From Laburnicola sp. R22_1 (Eukaryota; Ascomycota; Dothideomycetes; Pleosporales; Didymosphaeriaceae): 64,000 nucleotides of DNA. Location of the stretch: NCBI GenBank assembly GCA_014281115.1, contig JACONQ010000009.1, forward strand, positions 2,480,001 to 2,544,000, in the 5' to 3' direction. Each line of letters opens with the position of its first letter. The first letter of the stretch is position 1. A program made the translations under genes and the position numbers. The notes beneath the pieces are model-generated. The model was given only the letters and a program-made list of their open reading frames with translations. It did not search any database and had not been told where the DNA came from. Shown piece by piece: positions 1 to 12,106 of the stretch.

Positions 1-1582
1 ATACGTTAATCTAAGTTACAATTAATTGCCAATCTAATTAGTATTTATAAGAGGTTAATATATACTACACTAATCGCAAATATAACTTTTCTATATAAAA
101 AGAGAAATTACTAGTCCCTTACAAATAAGGATTTTATAAACATTTTATACTATTATTATTGCGATCCTAATTAAACAATATTTATATAAGACTAAAGAAG
201 TGTTTTGTGTACTATAAAGAAGGTTATTAGTCTTCTAACTATCTGCGCGATAAGCGTACCCGCGCAATAAGGTAGTATATTACCTTCTATAAAGAGTATA
301 ATAATAAAACGCCTTTATACAAAACTGTTTAGTCCTATATTTAGGATATAAAAGGGTATAATAATAAGAAACCTACTTTGCACAAAGAAGAGGAGTAGAG
401 TAAAGATAATAAGGATAGTAATAATTAAGTATCCTACCTAACCACTACTACCTATCTTTACCGCACAACTAGCGAACATATCTATAAGATAGAGCTAGAG
501 GAGTGTGCAGAATAGTTTATTCTTAAAGATTAATACTATATAATATACTAGGGTGAACTATAGAATATAGATATAGTAAGAATTTCCACTATTAGTAAAG
601 CATAGCTAAAGACATATATATAAGAGAACCTCTATATAAAGATTAATTAGATACCTAGTAATACTAATATTAGCTTTAGAGGTTAGAACCTATAAGGATC
701 TTTAGAAACTATATAAATTACAAATCTAATAAAAACAGTTACCTACTACATTCTAGACACTCTAACACTATTTCTACTGTTACTAGCAGATACTAACAAG
801 CTAAGTGCCTACTTTAACAATGTTCTAGATATTATTATACAAAAGGACGGCACAACTATACCTATCGTACGCAAATGGGGACACTCTGTCTTTAATATTA
901 GTAAGAAAGAAACTGTGTCTTTCTTTACTAAACAAACTAAGCAAAAAGAACTCTATATAAACAACACATTATTGCCGTAATCTTATTATTAACTGCGCAA
1001 TCTTATCCTTAACTACTATTAGCCAGACCGCTACTCCACTACTAATAAGCCTAATCGCGCCTTTAATAAATAGCAGCAAAGTACAACAAATAGTTACTTA
1101 ATAGAATCTTCCTATTAACGAGAACAAACTAGCTAGAGTAGAAGACGTATAGATAGGGGATTAATAAATAGACCTAATAAATATTAGCAAGTAGATAGTT
1201 TGTGCAGAGAAAGAGAGAGCCACTAATAGCAACTTTAAAAATAAAAAGTTGCTAGTGTCTATATACTATATAGGCAAAGGCACCTAAAAGTATTAAGATT
1301 TTATTATTGCTATATAATAGTATTACATAGGAATTATATAATGCCTGTGCGCTACAGTCTATACGCTGTAGAATCTTCTCCTTTCTATTCATACCCTCTC
1401 TAGAGATAAGTAATTAATACTAAGTTAGTTCTATTATATTATTTTCTTTCCTTGTACAATTATCCTATACACCCTCCACACTTAATAATATAGAGTATTA
1501 GATATTAATGTCTATATAGCTAGCTGTAGAGCCTATTTAACACTTTTAGTACTTTTTAATTTCTCTAAGCGTAATAGCTATA
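1..1582. repeat. AT-rich RIP-degraded DNA, unclassified
   Basis: Very AT-rich sequence, dense in TpA and poor in CpA/TpG, with stop codons in every frame and no ORF of 60 codons. This is the composition RIP leaves in old transposons. I could not recognise a transposase or reverse transcriptase motif. No gene is called here. Confidence 0.7.
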
Positions 1583-1700
1583 TGTGGCGTTATATTAACT
1601 ACCTAGGAGTAGCACAACAAAGGCTTTTATCTCAAATAACATGACAAAAAAAGCAGAGCCCCCTGCTTAGTAATTAAAAAGAGCGTAAAAAAGGTGTAAT
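1583..1700 (+). repeat. Terminal inverted repeat, left-type copy 1
   Basis: The sequence starting TGTGGCGTTA, running through a run ending in an 8-bp GCAGAGCC block and on to AAAAAGAGCG, is the reverse complement of 15,108-15,223, apart from scattered C/T and G/A changes. Related ends occur at 8,487 (same orientation) and 12,106 (opposite). Ends of this length are typical of Mutator-like or other long-TIR DNA transposons, but no transposase was recognised between them. I found no matching target-site duplication between this end and 15,223, so the pairing is unproven. Confidence 0.7.
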
Positions 1701-4700
1701 AGCTATGTATTATTAGAATATATATGTAATAAATAGCTATAATAATAATATACTACCTAGCTTCTAGTAGTGCTTTTTTAGCGTAATAGGTAGTGTTTTC
1801 AAGACGCCTTTTACGTAGCCTTAGTAGCTAGTAGCTTTTTTTTTACTTAAGTTTTATTAGTAACTAGTTTAGTGTATTTAGATAGTCTAGTATGTGCTAT
1901 TATTTTAGAAATTAAAGTTATATAGTAGTTAAGGCTATAAAGTATTAAAAAAGTAGCTAGGAGAATAGTAAGGTAGAGTAGCTAAGTAGGTAGTAAGATA
2001 AGTAAAGAAAATATACTAGTATTATTAGCGCCTTGCTTATGCGTATAGGCCCTTATAGCTACTTTTTATAATAATAATAATAAAATTTTTATTATTTCTA
2101 TAATATTAACTATAGTTATTATATACTATTATTACACTCTATACTATAGCATCTATTAAGGAAAAGTCTTTTAATATCCTAGAGGGCCTCCTAAGTAGTA
2201 GCCTATAGATTCTAGCAAAGTTTAAGCATAATAAGTAGAAGGGTCTTACTAAGGTATCTAGTAATTATAGCCTTTTATTATACTATATACTAATAAAAAT
2301 AAGGCTTTATATTTAGAGATAAAGATATTAGCACTATTCTTTTATATTATAGATAAGGTAGCTTTTAGAAAGGTTATTCTACTAAATATAAAGTGCTATT
2401 TAAAGATGCACTTAGTAATAGCGTCTATACTATTATATAAAGGTCTTGCAATGCACTTTATAGTAAAGAAGAAAAGGTATTAAACTTTACTAAATTACCT
2501 AATTAAGCTATATAATATTAGCTAATTAAGCTATATAATATTAGCTAATTAAGCTATATAATATTAGCTTAAAAGAAGCTTTATAATAATAAGGACTACT
2601 AACTACTTTCTAAAGCGCAAAAGCATTAATAGCTTGCGTAAAAAGAAAAAGAGTTTATATAGTTCTAGTGTAAGAATTAATAGAGTAGTATATTATTATA
2701 TTCTATTATTATATATTAGTTAATTAATAAGGAGTAGGCAACTAGTTAGAGGTAAAACTAATAGCTATATATAAGAAGTAGGATAAGATTAAGAATAAAG
2801 TTAATCTAAGGGCCTACTAAGTAGCCTTAGCTAAGTGTAGAATTATTACTAGTAAGGAGAAAGGCCCTTTTACACTATAGAGTTGCATAGGTAAATAAAT
2901 CTTTAGTTATAGTAATATATATAAAAAGCTTTTATATAATATATATAAGGCAGGCCTAAGAAAGCTTAAAGCTAATAGCTTTAAGAGTAAGACTAATAAG
3001 AAAGAGTAGGAGGACTTCCGCAATAGTATAGGCAATATAGGTCTAATTATTAAGAAGCTAGTAATAGTTACTAATAAGAAATAGTTATAAGCTTATTACA
3101 CTTATTTATTACATTATTTTACTAATAATTATTCGTTAGTATAAGTCTAGTCCTTCTACTAACCTTATTAACTAGAGTAAGAATAATATACTTAATAGTA
3201 ATAAGGCGTATATTAAGGAAATAATAATAAAGAGTATAAAGAAGAAATTAAAGATAATAGAGAGGAGCTTAAGACTTATTTCTAGAAGCTGCTAAATAGG
3301 TACAACTCTAATCTTATAGATAAGGATATAGACTTTAAGGGTTTCTTAAACTTTAGGAGCTTAGATACTAAAAGGGGTTTAGATAATAAGGGGGACTTAG
3401 GTGCTAAGGAGATTTTAGATAATAAAGGGGTTTTAAATAATAAGGGGGACTTAAGTGCTAAAAGAGTTTTAGATAATAATTAGCGCGTAGAATAAGATAA
3501 GCTAGAGTTATAGTTTTGCTATAGCTAATTATTATAGCTAATAATTATATACTAGTTGCTAAGGATGCCGTCTATAGTAGTATAGTAATAAGCTAATTAC
3601 TACCTAAAATTAATTCTATAATAAAGGACTATATACTAGTCTAGATCTAAAACTAACTTATTATTAGTACGCTATACGCTGCATACTATTTCTAGCTAAC
3701 CTTAATATTAGTTAAACACTACTATAGTTAATATTATAGAATTTAGTTTTTCTATTTTCTTCTTAAACCACTATTCTTTTAAACAACTATTTAACTAGTT
3801 ATTATATCTTTTTATTACACTAATATCCTTAAGTGCTGTATTAAGTACTATACCTGCTTTAGAAATTAATATATAGCCCTATATTAATAAACTAGTTACT
3901 CTACTACTAGATACTCTTCTTAGATATAGAATTCTAGCCTTATAGGCTAATATGTTAGAAAGTAGGACAATTTATCTTATTTAATGTCCCCCTTTAGACT
4001 TGTAAGAGTTAGAGATAGAGAAAAGGATATTTGCTATATAAAACGCGTAGTAGTCTAATACTTAATAGGCTGAAGATAAATAAACTTATAACCTATACTA
4101 GAACTTTTACCTTTGTATAGATATTATCTAGACTAAATTCTAGAAGGGCGTAGAGTACCCCTCTAGTTATTAATATATATTCTATCTTTTGTAACGCGCT
4201 AACTCCTTTTTATTAACACTATCTTAAAATACTTTTCTATGTCAACAATAGCAGAAGCGATAACTGCTATTATTGTAATATTTTTATTAGAAACCCCTTA
4301 GCCGTACAAAAAAAACTATATTCTATCTTAACTATAGCTATATACTATAACACCTAAGCGTTAACTCTACTAGTACCTAGCTAATTAGTACTAAGTACTT
4401 TATTAACTATATAAGGTCCTAAGTATATACGTAGTAGGATAAGCCTATTTATAAAAGGACTTTTACTCCTTAGTATAAATAAAAGCAGATAGCTATTTTA
4501 TATTCTATATACTCTTTATAGGCATTTAAAACTAAACTTATATAGATAGTAATTAATAGTAACTAGTTCTTTTAAATAGTAAAGTAACTGTCCTTTTAAC
4601 ACTTTCTCTATTTTCTTAGGCCTAACGCTATAATAACTAGCTAATATAGGTTCTGCTAGATATTTCTAAATAAATTTAATATTGCTAAGGCAGCTATTTT

Positions 4701-5980
4701 TAGTAATATTAGTAGGGCAACTAAACTCTCTATCTTGCTTAACGCATAGTCTGCAGCTAATTACTTTAGCTTTCTAGCTATTAATAGTTACTATATTAAT
4801 AATGCTTAATAGCTTAAGAAGAAGCTGCTTAACTTTATACTAATGCGTAGTAGCTACACTAGAGTATTAATAGTATTAGAGGTACTATAGGTTCTTAAGA
4901 ATATAGAAACTCTATAGAAGCTTCTAGCAATTATATATAATAATGCTAGTAATAATAGCACTCTAGCTTAAAGCGTTTAGCACAAACTATTAGAGAAGAA
5001 TATTATCTAGAACTAAGAAGAGAATACAATTCTATATTTTACTTATATTATTAACTTTGTAGTTTAAGATACTATTTATTACCTTAAGTTATTAGCGCCT
5101 ATTAATTTTAACTTTAAAGAGACGCTATAGTAGCAATATATGAATAAAATCTAGACGCAAATATCTATCCTAAATTCCCTTTGCAAGGTACGTTAGCTAT
5201 TATTATAGAAAGTTATTATAAACTAACTAGCGCGTAGCTCTATGCTATTTGCATTACAATTAACTAGTTACTGTAGTAATTTAAGTAATTTCTTATAATA
5301 TAGAGTAATATACTACTAAAGAAGCAATTGTTTATAATCTAAAATATTTAAATAAGACAGAACTCTACGCATAATATATGCAAGCGCACACTAAAGCTTT
5401 AGGTAAATATTTATATATAGCTAAAGAAGAAAATTATAATGAAGATAACTAGGAGATTAAACGCTTCTACTTATAGTAATACTATAAAGGTAGACTTTAA
5501 AGACCTTAAGAAACTTTAACTATTAGCCCTAGAATAGTTATATTTTAAGTTAATTATCTCTATACTTTAAAAGTTTAAGAAGGCTACAAACTTCTTAAGT
5601 AAGAACTAGAAACCCTAGGTCCTATATATTTAGCTTGTATATAACTAGCTTTTTAATTTCCTAAATAAGATAAATAATAAGCATATTAAAGAGTTAAATA
5701 ATATTAGATAGCTAGAAGCTATATAGGCTATAGCTAAGATAGGATAAGAGAAGTTGAGTAAGTATTACTTAAGAGTAGGCAAGAAAAAGGGTTTCTTATT
5801 TAACTATATAATAATATTAGATTCTTTATAAAAGCTTATAGCGTATAAGATATTATAATTATAGCTATTTATTATAGTTATATACTAATAGTTATATAGA
5901 ATAAGATATAGAAGATCTAGGATAAGTATAGGATATACTACTACTAGTTTCTAGAGTATCTTAATTATTATCTAAAAGAA
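1701..5980. repeat. AT-rich RIP-degraded DNA with short tandem repeats
   Basis: AT-rich stop-filled sequence with no recognisable coding domain. It contains a 23-bp unit repeated three times at 2,505-2,573 (built on TAATTAAGCTATATAATA) and a roughly 65-bp unit with GGGGGACTTAGGTGCTAA at 3,355-3,480. No gene is called. Transposon origin is inferred from composition and from its position between transposon ends. Confidence 0.6.
2505..2573. repeat. Tandem repeat, 23 bp x 3
   Basis: Three consecutive, essentially identical 23-bp units each containing AAGCTATATAATATTAGC. It lies in RIP-degraded DNA and has no coding context. Confidence 0.9.
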
Positions 5981-6260
5981 GACTTCGCGCACTCTCGGTA
6001 CACGGTATAACGCTGTTATGGAAAGCTATAGGAGTGCTAGAAAAACGCTTTAAAACAAGGTAAAGTAGCTACAAAAGATAACTCACTAAGATAGGTTTGG
6101 CTGTTTAGGGACTGTTTATAAGCATGTGCAAATTAGCCGACTCCTTATAGAGTTAATTACGAGCTGTACTATAGTCTATAGTCTACAGATACTAAAGTTA
6201 ACAATAATATAACACGCAGTTACCTGCGTAGCATAAAATCCGCGACTAGATCGAGTGTTC
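5981..6260. repeat. Less mutated patch sharing a motif with 61,065-61,097
   Basis: This stretch keeps more CpG and CpA than its surroundings. Positions 5,995-6,027 contain ACACGGTATAACGCTGTT and match 61,065-61,097 on the same strand at about 28 of 33 bases. It may be the end of an unclassified mobile element. Confidence 0.4.
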
Positions 6261-6520
6261 ATCTTAATTATTATAATAGCCTAATAGCTAGGGACCCTAC
6301 TCTAGTCTTAAATACTAATTTAAGATAGTTATAAGGTAGTAATTAGTTTTAAAAGCCTCCTTTGCTACCTAGTTTATAGCCTAGTAGCCTCTTTACCTTT
6401 AGCTAAAGTTTAGCTATACTAGATATTAATTATAACTTAGGCCTAACTTAGATAAAAGGAGAAATATACCTAAGTACTTCTATAGTTAAAAAGGGTAATA
6501 GGTTTAATATACTAGCGTAG

Positions 6521-6721
6521 CAGATAGCAGAACTATTTATTAACTACTATTAATAATACTACTATAAAGAAAGTTAATAATAAAATTATTATTATGTTGT
6601 ATATAATTTGTTACTACTACTATGTGCTAGGTACTAGGTTTTAGTGCCTTATATTTTACTTTTCTCTGTGTATAGTGCGGACTTAACTTTAGTTAGAATC
6701 TCTACACGACAAAGATATTTA
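6521..6721 (+). mobile_element. End-truncated retroposon-like copy 1 (201 bp)
   Basis: RIP-mutated member of a four-copy family. It runs from CAGATAGCAG to AAAGATATTTA and is flanked by an identical 12-bp direct repeat, ATACTAGCGTAG, at 6,509-6,520 and 6,722-6,733. The right end is the end shared by all copies, (G/A)AAGATCTTCA followed by ATA. The left end differs from copy to copy. Strand is given with the shared end as 3', as in target-primed retrotransposition. No ORF is present. Confidence 0.75.
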
Positions 6722-7308
6722 ATACTAGCGTAGTAGAAAGTTTATTAAATATTTTACCTCTAACTTATATAGGTTATAAAGAATATTCAAGTAGTATAGA
6801 TTTTATAGGTAGGTATTAAGCGCGTTTTTAATACTAGTAGAAATATAATTAGGGATTAAAAGTATAATCTTACTACTTAAATAGTTTAAAAGGCTATAAT
6901 AGTTAAGTTTATAATAGCTAATAAGCAATCTATAAAGTCTATAAAGTTATTAGATTCTAATACAGGGAGGATAATTTAGGGAATATAGCACTATTAAATA
7001 AGGGGAATAATTTATATAAACTACAAGCTAATAAAAAGACTATTAAAACTATATAAGGTTCTAAGGTTTTAGATAGCAAGCTACTAACTCCTTTTTACTA
7101 GGGGCAGCTACTATAAAAGTAGTTAAGGCCTTAGCACTACTGCAGTGTTAGTAATAACAAAATATAATAAATATACATATTAATAGTAAATTAGCGTTAA
7201 TTTTACTTTTACTTAAATTTTTTTCTTATATATCTTTAGAGACTAACTAAAGTTACTAACCTTATTACTATTAATTTTATATAATATAAGTTATACAGCC
7301 TAATAAAT

Positions 7309-7431
7309 ATCCTAACCTAATCTATATCTAGAAGTCTATATAACCTAACCTAATTTATATCTAGGATCTGTGTAATCTAACCTAACCTATACCTAGAGTC
7401 TATACGACCCTAATCTAACCTATACCTAAGC
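7309..7431. repeat. Degenerate tandem repeat, about 32 bp x 4
   Basis: Four diverged units of the form CCTAACCTATACCTAGAGTC followed by TATA-like spacer. It abuts the copia relic that starts at about 7,432. The CCTAACC core recalls telomere sequence, but the period and the variation do not fit a telomere. Confidence 0.7.
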
Positions 7432-8355
7432 TGGGTACTCCGAACCTATTTACTAGCCTGGTTCTTATTAGCTTAAGGGCATCTTAATACCTAGTCCTTG
7501 CTTATTATTCTTTATTATCTTAGTTAACCCTAACTATAATTATAAGGTTCTTAATTTATTATCTAATTAATTAACCTAGTATATAGAAATTAGTCAATAA
7601 GTATACTAAGGTTATTAATTATATAAGAGTAACTAGTTTATCTAGATTTGCCTTCTTATTATAGTATACGTAGTTAAGTATCTTAAAAGTTTTAAGTTAA
7701 TTCTTATAGTAGTTTATATCTTTATTATAACTCTTTAAACTAATTTATAATAGCTATAATAGTAGTATTAGATATTTATTAGGGTTAGTTAGGTGTGCGT
7801 TAGTAAATATGCTGTTTAGTTAATAGAAACTAATATCTAGTGCTATTAGCATAATTAGTTTAATTGTAGGTTTAATAGATAGGGCTAGGTTAATAAGATT
7901 CTAAACCTTTAGTAATTAGGCTTAGGCTTTAATTTGCCTTAGCTATAGTGTATTATTTAAATAGTTAGTTAGAATTACTATATAATTCCTAAGTGTTAAT
8001 TAAGATATAATAATTAGTTTAATTAAGATAGTAAGAGTCTTAATTATTAAATATATAGATATTCTTAATAATATAAGCTAGAAAGTAGTATAGTTAATTA
8101 ATTAATTGGGTTGTGTCTATTAGAGAAGCTTAGCTATTATAAGAAGTATCTATCTAGTGCTAAGATATACTAGTACTATTTAGGATAGTATAGAGATAGT
8201 GTAAAATAGTAGTGCGCTAGTCTCTTTTAATTTTATAGTAAAAACACTATAATTTACACTAACTACTAGTATATAAAGGCCATATAATTAGACACACCTA
8301 CCCACTATAATTTATAGCAAAATTATAGTAATTTATAGGAACAGTCTATCTAATA
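7432..8355 (-). mobile_element. RIP-mutated relic of the Ty1/copia family (5' LTR plus gag leader)
   Basis: Aligns along its length with 40,740-41,605 of the complete copia element downstream, with mostly C-to-T and G-to-A differences. The LTR part is about 8,045-8,355 (311 bp versus 318 bp) and the 7,432-8,044 part matches the start of the gag region. The rest of the element is missing. All protein-coding capacity is lost. It shows that this copia family was present before the lightly mutated copy at 36 kb arrived. Confidence 0.75.
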
Positions 8356-8486
8356 AGATATTTATAATAAGTAGTATTAATATAAGTAAAAGTAGTTAAA
8401 ATTATAATATTATTAATATTACCTAGTTCGTATTATTATCCTTAGTAGTATTTTTAAAGTTATTTACTACTAGTAAGGTAGCCTTT

Positions 8487-8610
8487 TATAGCGTTAATTA
8501 CATCTATCTAAAAGTAGGACGATAAAGACTTTTATCTTAAATAATATAATACAAATAGTAGAGTCCCCTACTTAGTAATTAAAAGAGCGTAAAAAGGTAA
8601 TTATAAAAAA
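8487..8610 (+). repeat. Terminal inverted repeat, left-type copy 2
   Basis: RIP-altered version of the end at 1,583: TATAGCGTTAATTA, then the AGTAGGACGATAAAG block, a GAGTCCCC core and AAAAGAGCG. With the right-type end at 12,106 it brackets about 3.6 kb that contains the normal-composition pseudogene at 9,073-11,231. No target-site duplication was found. Confidence 0.65.
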
Positions 8611-9072
8611 GCAGTAGTAGCCTTTTTATAATAAATTTAAATAAGATATAAATTTTTTTACTAAAGTAAAAATATTAAAAAGTATACTTTAGCTTTAGTA
8701 AGTATATATAGGTTATAAAAGAACTAGAAATAAATATTTATATACTAATAAAAAAGTTATATTATACTTTATATATATTATAAATTTTAAATTATAGTTT
8801 AATTAGTATAAAAAAATAAAGTTAGTAAAGTTAGTAAGCAAGTATTTATATAATATTACTACTTAGTACTTTTATTTTTTTACTTTACTTTAAAAACTAA
8901 ATATTTATACTTATATTTTTTAATACTATATAAAATAAAAAAATAGCTACTAGTAGTAAAAAAAGTAGCCTAACATAGGTAAGCTTTAAAAAAGCTAGAG
9001 TTATAAAAACTATTTAGCTAATAGTAACCTATCGTTAATGCAAGTTGTAAGTTAGTGGTTATAGCCACAGCC

Positions 9073-11231
9073 TTAGGCGATTGCCTGAAGCTCTACATCC
9101 TTCTTGAGCAGCTCAGTTGTGATTGCCTGAAGCTCCACATCTTTCTTGAGCACCTCGTCGGCTTTGAGGTCGAGATCACTTGTTATTACCTGAAGCTCCC
9201 CATCCTTCTTGAGAAGCTCCTCGGCTTTAAGGTCGCGATCATCAGTCATCGTGCGGAGTTCTGTATCCCTTCCAGCTAGCTCTTCAACCTTAAGAGCATA
9301 ACTGAACGTGATGTGATTCAGCTGCCGATTCCTAGTAGCCAAACAGTTGGCATTGCGGTTTCCTTCGTCTATCGTCATGGCGAGCTGCAATTTGTGGTCT
9401 GCCAACGTCTGGACGACGGACCTGTGTTCATTGCTTGTAGACTCCAATTACATCACAGACTCCGACAACTGAGCTGCCAAAACCTGAACAGTGAGGCAGG
9501 CGGATGTGAAGGCTCAACGCAGTTGGCGTTTTTCTCGTATGCGCCGTCCGAGCTGCTCGCTGCGCGGGAGGTGGAAGAGGAGCTGGAACTCCAACCACTT
9601 GTTCCGACTGCGGGTGGCGTTCAAATCTTCTTGTTGCTGTGTGGTTGTGGTGCACTGGACAGCGACTGTCTGACCAAGATCTGACTTTCGAGGCTCTAGC
9701 TGAGGCTGGGGTTTCTCGGTGCGGGCTTTGGAAAGGGCTTGTTGGTAGGTAAGCAACCCGTCGCCCTGATAGGGAGAATACATACGACCTGGGATGCCCT
9801 GCCGTTTCTCCTGCAGCGGGTCTATGCTGGCTCTCGCTGTCGTGAGTGTATCGGACATGGTGGCGAGTTCAGCTCGAATGCGTGCGTTTTCCGCTGTCAG
9901 GCTTTGGTACGATGGCGCGGCGCGGAGTTGCGTGTTTTCGGCTATGAGATCGAGGCATTTCCCTACACTCATCAGCACAATCATAGGCTACGAGACGGTA
10001 CTCACGCGTGAACGCACTGACTGCCTGTTCCAAAGCAGCCCTCTGGTCTGAGTTCTCCCGTACGATTTCCCTGAGCTCGTACATTCATTTGACAGACCGG
10101 TATGTCCGGTAGTGCTCCAGATTCTCCATTGCGAGGATGCCGGTCTGGAGGTTAACTACATCAACATGCCAATATCTTTGGTACTCTCAAGACTTTGATA
10201 TACGTAAAGCAGGCTTTGCAGCACTCGTGGCTGTGAGGGCTGAAGCAAAGTTAGTATACCAAAGCTACAGTGTGGGTCTGGTCATACCTTGGCCGTCCAC
10301 CCGAACGCGACGATGCTCAAGCTGAAGGTGCTTCTGAATAGGTCTCTAATGCCAGGCAGTATACCTGAGCATCCTATGGTGCAGAATGTACTCACGGATT
10401 GGCCACTCATAGTCGTGGAGAATGGTCGAACCCTGCGGAATATCAAGGGTCTGGTCCCAGTGCATAACCTCGCCGTTGTACGACAGGTACGGCGCCACGC
10501 TTCCGGGGTCCCTCTGGGATGGCCGAACGATTGGGCACCAGGTGTTGTTGACATCATTAGCTTTGTCCTCTGGCGTGATCCAGATGGCGTACTTGAACGA
10601 CAAGTTCAAATAGCTGGCGCGCCACTCTAAAACCATGAGGCGAGCATGATAGCTCCCGAAATTCTTGACGCTGGCTGTGTACATGGTGATCGACTCATCG
10701 GCGATGGACCGCAGGCTGTGGTTCTTCTCCGCTAAGTGCTCGATAATAGCGGGATCCACGGCCTGGGCGGCCTGACGGATACGGGAACGGCGCTGGTGGT
10801 CCATGACGGCAGCCTGCTCGCGGCTACAGGCCAAGTTAGCATGTTTCTTTTCAAAGGAACGTTGAAAGAACTCACTAGTTGAACATGGCAATCTGGGGTC
10901 GCATCCTGAAGAATTGCTCTCGGTGCGCGCCAGTAAGGCCCATAGTGGGGTCCCTCATCATCAGAACGAGGCTATTGAAGGTGTCAAAGTCCGGCGGTGC
11001 TTGGTTGGCCGGCGGCTGTGGCTCGGGGTCAGGCGTTGCGGCCTGTGTGGGCCTCCTAACCTGATGGTAGTTGTAAGTCCGCCGACAGTTGGGGCACTGG
11101 TGTCGGTCGCCGCTCTGTGTTTGGTTGTTTGCGAGATTGAAAATGCACCTCTCGTGCATCTTAACGCAGTGTGTCCAACAGTTAGTTACTGAACGTTTTT
11201 TTGGCTTTTTTCTAGTGAACACTGCCGTCAC
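9073..11231 (-). pseudogene. Broken RING-type / coiled-coil protein gene
   Basis: Five exons can be followed on the minus strand: 11,231-10,876, 10,823-10,396, 10,343-10,288, 10,230-10,006 and 9,941-9,073. The introns are short with GTGAGT or GTATGA donors and a clear ATGCTAAC branch site in the first. Exon 1 carries the second half of a RING-like zinc finger (Cys18, His21, Cys22, His26, Cys29, Cys46, Cys49). The first cysteine pair is absent where the sequence meets AT-rich DNA. The C-terminal exon is a repetitive coiled coil (ELLKKDGELQ-like blocks). The frame is broken by TGA at 10,085-10,087, TGA at about 9,514, TAA at about 9,448 and a probable frameshift near 10,150. All three stops are explained by C-to-T from CGA or CAA. 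A RING ubiquitin-ligase-like role for the parent is a guess from the motif only. Confidence 0.6.
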
Positions 11232-11239
11232 GTGCCTAC

Positions 11240-12014
11240 TAACTATACTATTAACTAGGGGTGTTACACTAGTTACTATACTATTAGGGGTAGTTACTAT
11301 AGTAACCTAAGTGTTAAAGGGCTTTTAGAGCACTTTAAGTTAGCTTATAAAGTTCTAGAGTTCGCTAAGTTTACTATAAATTACTTTATTTTATACCTAA
11401 TTTTACTATAATTATAAGACTTTAATTATTAAAGAAGAAAGACAGTTTCTTAGGGTAGTAACTTAAATTATTTATTTAGTAAGGCTAAAATACTTCTTAT
11501 ACTTATAAAAGGTAGCTAGTATTATAAGAAAGTTAATAGCAACTTTATATAGTATAGGATAACGTATACACCTAATATTAAGCTACTAATTAAGTAGCTA
11601 CTTTTTAATTATATTACTCTTATTAGCAACCTATAAATTGTCTTTAAGATTATTAATATTAGTTTTAACTTTAGTAAGGCCTTTAAAGTGCATATAGAAG
11701 CGTTTATTAGTAAATAAGTTAAGATTAATAGCTATTAAATTCTTATTAAAGTCTTTATACTTAACATTGCTGCTAGGGACCATATATTTACTAGGGGACT
11801 CTAGGACTTCCTTCTTCTCTACTACTACCACCTTATTATTAATATACTATTAGTATATAGTCTTAAGTAATTTTTCTACCTACTTATACTAAAATTACTA
11901 GGTTAACTAATAGTTCTTAAACAATAATATATAAAGAGTAAAGTATAAAGTAGTAGCAATATAGGCCTATAAAATAGTAGACGTTATTACTAACGTTTTA
12001 AAGTATATTATTAA
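11240..12014. repeat. AT-rich RIP-degraded DNA
   Basis: Composition changes abruptly at about 11,240 from the normal-GC pseudogene to TpA-rich sequence. No gene or motif is recognised. A 66-codon minus-strand ORF at 11,631-11,831 is low-complexity (Asn/Lys-rich) and not credible. Confidence 0.6.
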
Positions 12015-12106
12015 AATTTTAAGCAGGGGGCTCTGCTTTTTTTGTTATGTTATTTAAGATAAAAGCTTTTGTCGTGCTACCTCTAAGTAGTTTATTTAAC
12101 GCCACA
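12015..12106 (-). repeat. Terminal inverted repeat, right-type copy 1
   Basis: Contains AGCAGGGGGCTCTGC, then TTTGTCGTGCTACCTC, and ends ACGCCACA. It is the inverted counterpart of the ends at 1,583 and 8,487. Homology on its inner side stops sooner than in the other copies. Confidence 0.65.

Noticed and set aside
7309..7431. Telomere-like CCTAACC repeats
   Set aside because: Period is about 32 bp with variable spacers, not a uniform 6-bp array, and normal sequence continues on both sides.
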